From Nitrosopumilaceae archaeon (GTDB lineage Archaea; Thermoproteota; Nitrososphaeria; Nitrososphaerales; Nitrosopumilaceae), in assembly GCA_013330055.1 (NCBI GenBank), contig DUJB01000065.1:2812-8619 (forward strand): a stretch of 5,808 nucleotides of DNA. The letters run 5' to 3'. The translations under genes were made by a program, and so were the position numbers. Every line of letters begins with the position of its first letter. Within the stretch, counting starts at the first letter, position 1. This document shows, in pieces, positions 5,557 to 5,808 of this stretch. The notes beneath the pieces are model-generated. The model made no database searches. It worked only from the letters and a program-made list of their open reading frames with translations, and had not been told where the DNA came from.

Positions 5557-5568
5557 ATAAAATAAAGA

Positions 5569-5576
5569 TTATATGA
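5569..5576 (+). promoter_or_regulatory. TATA box of the PHP-domain gene (leaderless)
   Basis: TTATATGA in the gap after cofE is centred 26.5 nt before TTG 5599, matching the spacing at cofE and the small Cys4 gene. This supports TTG 5599 as both the transcription and translation start. Confidence 0.55.
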
Positions 5577-5598
5577 TAAACTAGGCAGCGAATAACCG

Positions 5599-5808
5599 TT
5601 GAACCTTCTAAAAGCAGAATTGCACTGTCACAACGAGTTTTCTAATTTCCAGCTTGATCTAACTGAACCGCCATATGACTGTGGCATAACGATTGAAGAA
5701 CAACTAGAACAGGCTTTCAGACTTGGGTTGGATGTATTATTTGTGACAAATCACAATACACTTGATGGTTACTCTGCTATACTAGAGTATCAAAAAGATC
5801 ATCAACGA
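5599..5808 (+). CDS. PHP-domain phosphoesterase, N-terminal part (cut by window edge)
   Basis: The first 70 residues are visible and the frame is open to the last base. The start is TTG 5599, because an in-frame TAA lies at 5593-5595 and a TATA-like box is correctly placed upstream. The N-terminus LLKAELHCHNEFSN (3-16) has the PHP motif I HxH pair (H9, H11). ITIEEQLEQAFRLGLDVLFVTNHNTLDGY (31-59) matches the PHP motif II region. PHP proteins are metal-dependent phosphoesterases, including histidinol phosphatase-like, TrpH-like (nucleotide and RNA phosphatase) and polymerase-associated forms; which one this is cannot be told from the N-terminus. Asn appears at position 16, where many members have a metal-binding Asp (HxHxxxSD), and the usual TDHDT reads TNHNT. 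These changes may mark a lineage-specific subfamily or altered metal binding. Confidence 0.85.
   Translation, partial: MNLLKAELHCHNEFSNFQLDLTEPPYDCGITIEEQLEQAFRLGLDVLFVTNHNTLDGYSAILEYQKDHQR

Noticed and set aside
1..5808. Mobile element, defence system or CRISPR array
   Set aside because: No transposase, integrase, terminal repeats, spaced direct-repeat array or toxin-antitoxin pair is visible; all recognisable genes are conserved housekeeping functions.

Overview
This window looks like chromosomal DNA from an archaeon, most likely an ammonia-oxidising thaumarchaeon (Nitrososphaerota, Nitrosopumilus/Nitrosarchaeum-like). The reasons are an archaeal/eukaryotic-type prolyl-tRNA synthetase with a C-terminal Cys4 domain, a coenzyme F420 biosynthesis gene (cofE), AT-rich DNA, mostly non-ATG starts, and TATA-like boxes centred about 26-27 nt before start codons, as expected for leaderless archaeal transcripts. 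The lineage is inferred from gene content; no marker rRNA is present. All readable genes look like chromosomal housekeeping or conserved genes. I see no insertion sequence, CRISPR array, tRNA, rRNA or prophage signature.

Layout, left to right. (1) A plus-strand operon at 1-1574: the 3' part of a tldD-type metallopeptidase gene, then a family 4 uracil-DNA glycosylase, then an AAG/MPG-type 3-methyladenine DNA glycosylase. The genes abut or overlap (0 nt, then ATGA), so two base-excision repair enzymes are translationally linked behind the protease gene. (2) A minus-strand block, read from 4020 down to 1571: a small Cys4 protein, proS, then a DedA/VTT-family membrane protein. Its last gene meets the glycosylase gene tail to tail, and both stop codons share one CTAG palindrome. 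(3) A 103-nt divergent promoter region at 4021-4123 with two TATA-like boxes and two perfect inverted repeats, each 19 nt end to end. (4) A plus-strand series at 4124-5808: a SerB-like HAD phosphatase, cofE, and the 5' end of a PHP-domain phosphoesterase gene that runs off the window. cofE and the PHP gene each have their own TATA-like box, so these three are probably separate short transcription units.

There is no gene-free stretch longer than 300 nt. The most interesting signals are regulatory: the paired dyads in the divergent promoter, a TATA-to-start spacing that recurs and argues for a different start in the membrane protein gene, and a duplicated, self-complementary tail on cofE that can form two mutually exclusive hairpins. 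At the protein level, the points worth a second look are the unclassified Cys4 protein, the DxE motif of the HAD phosphatase, and Asn in place of Asp at conserved PHP positions. I did not find a clear new multi-gene system.
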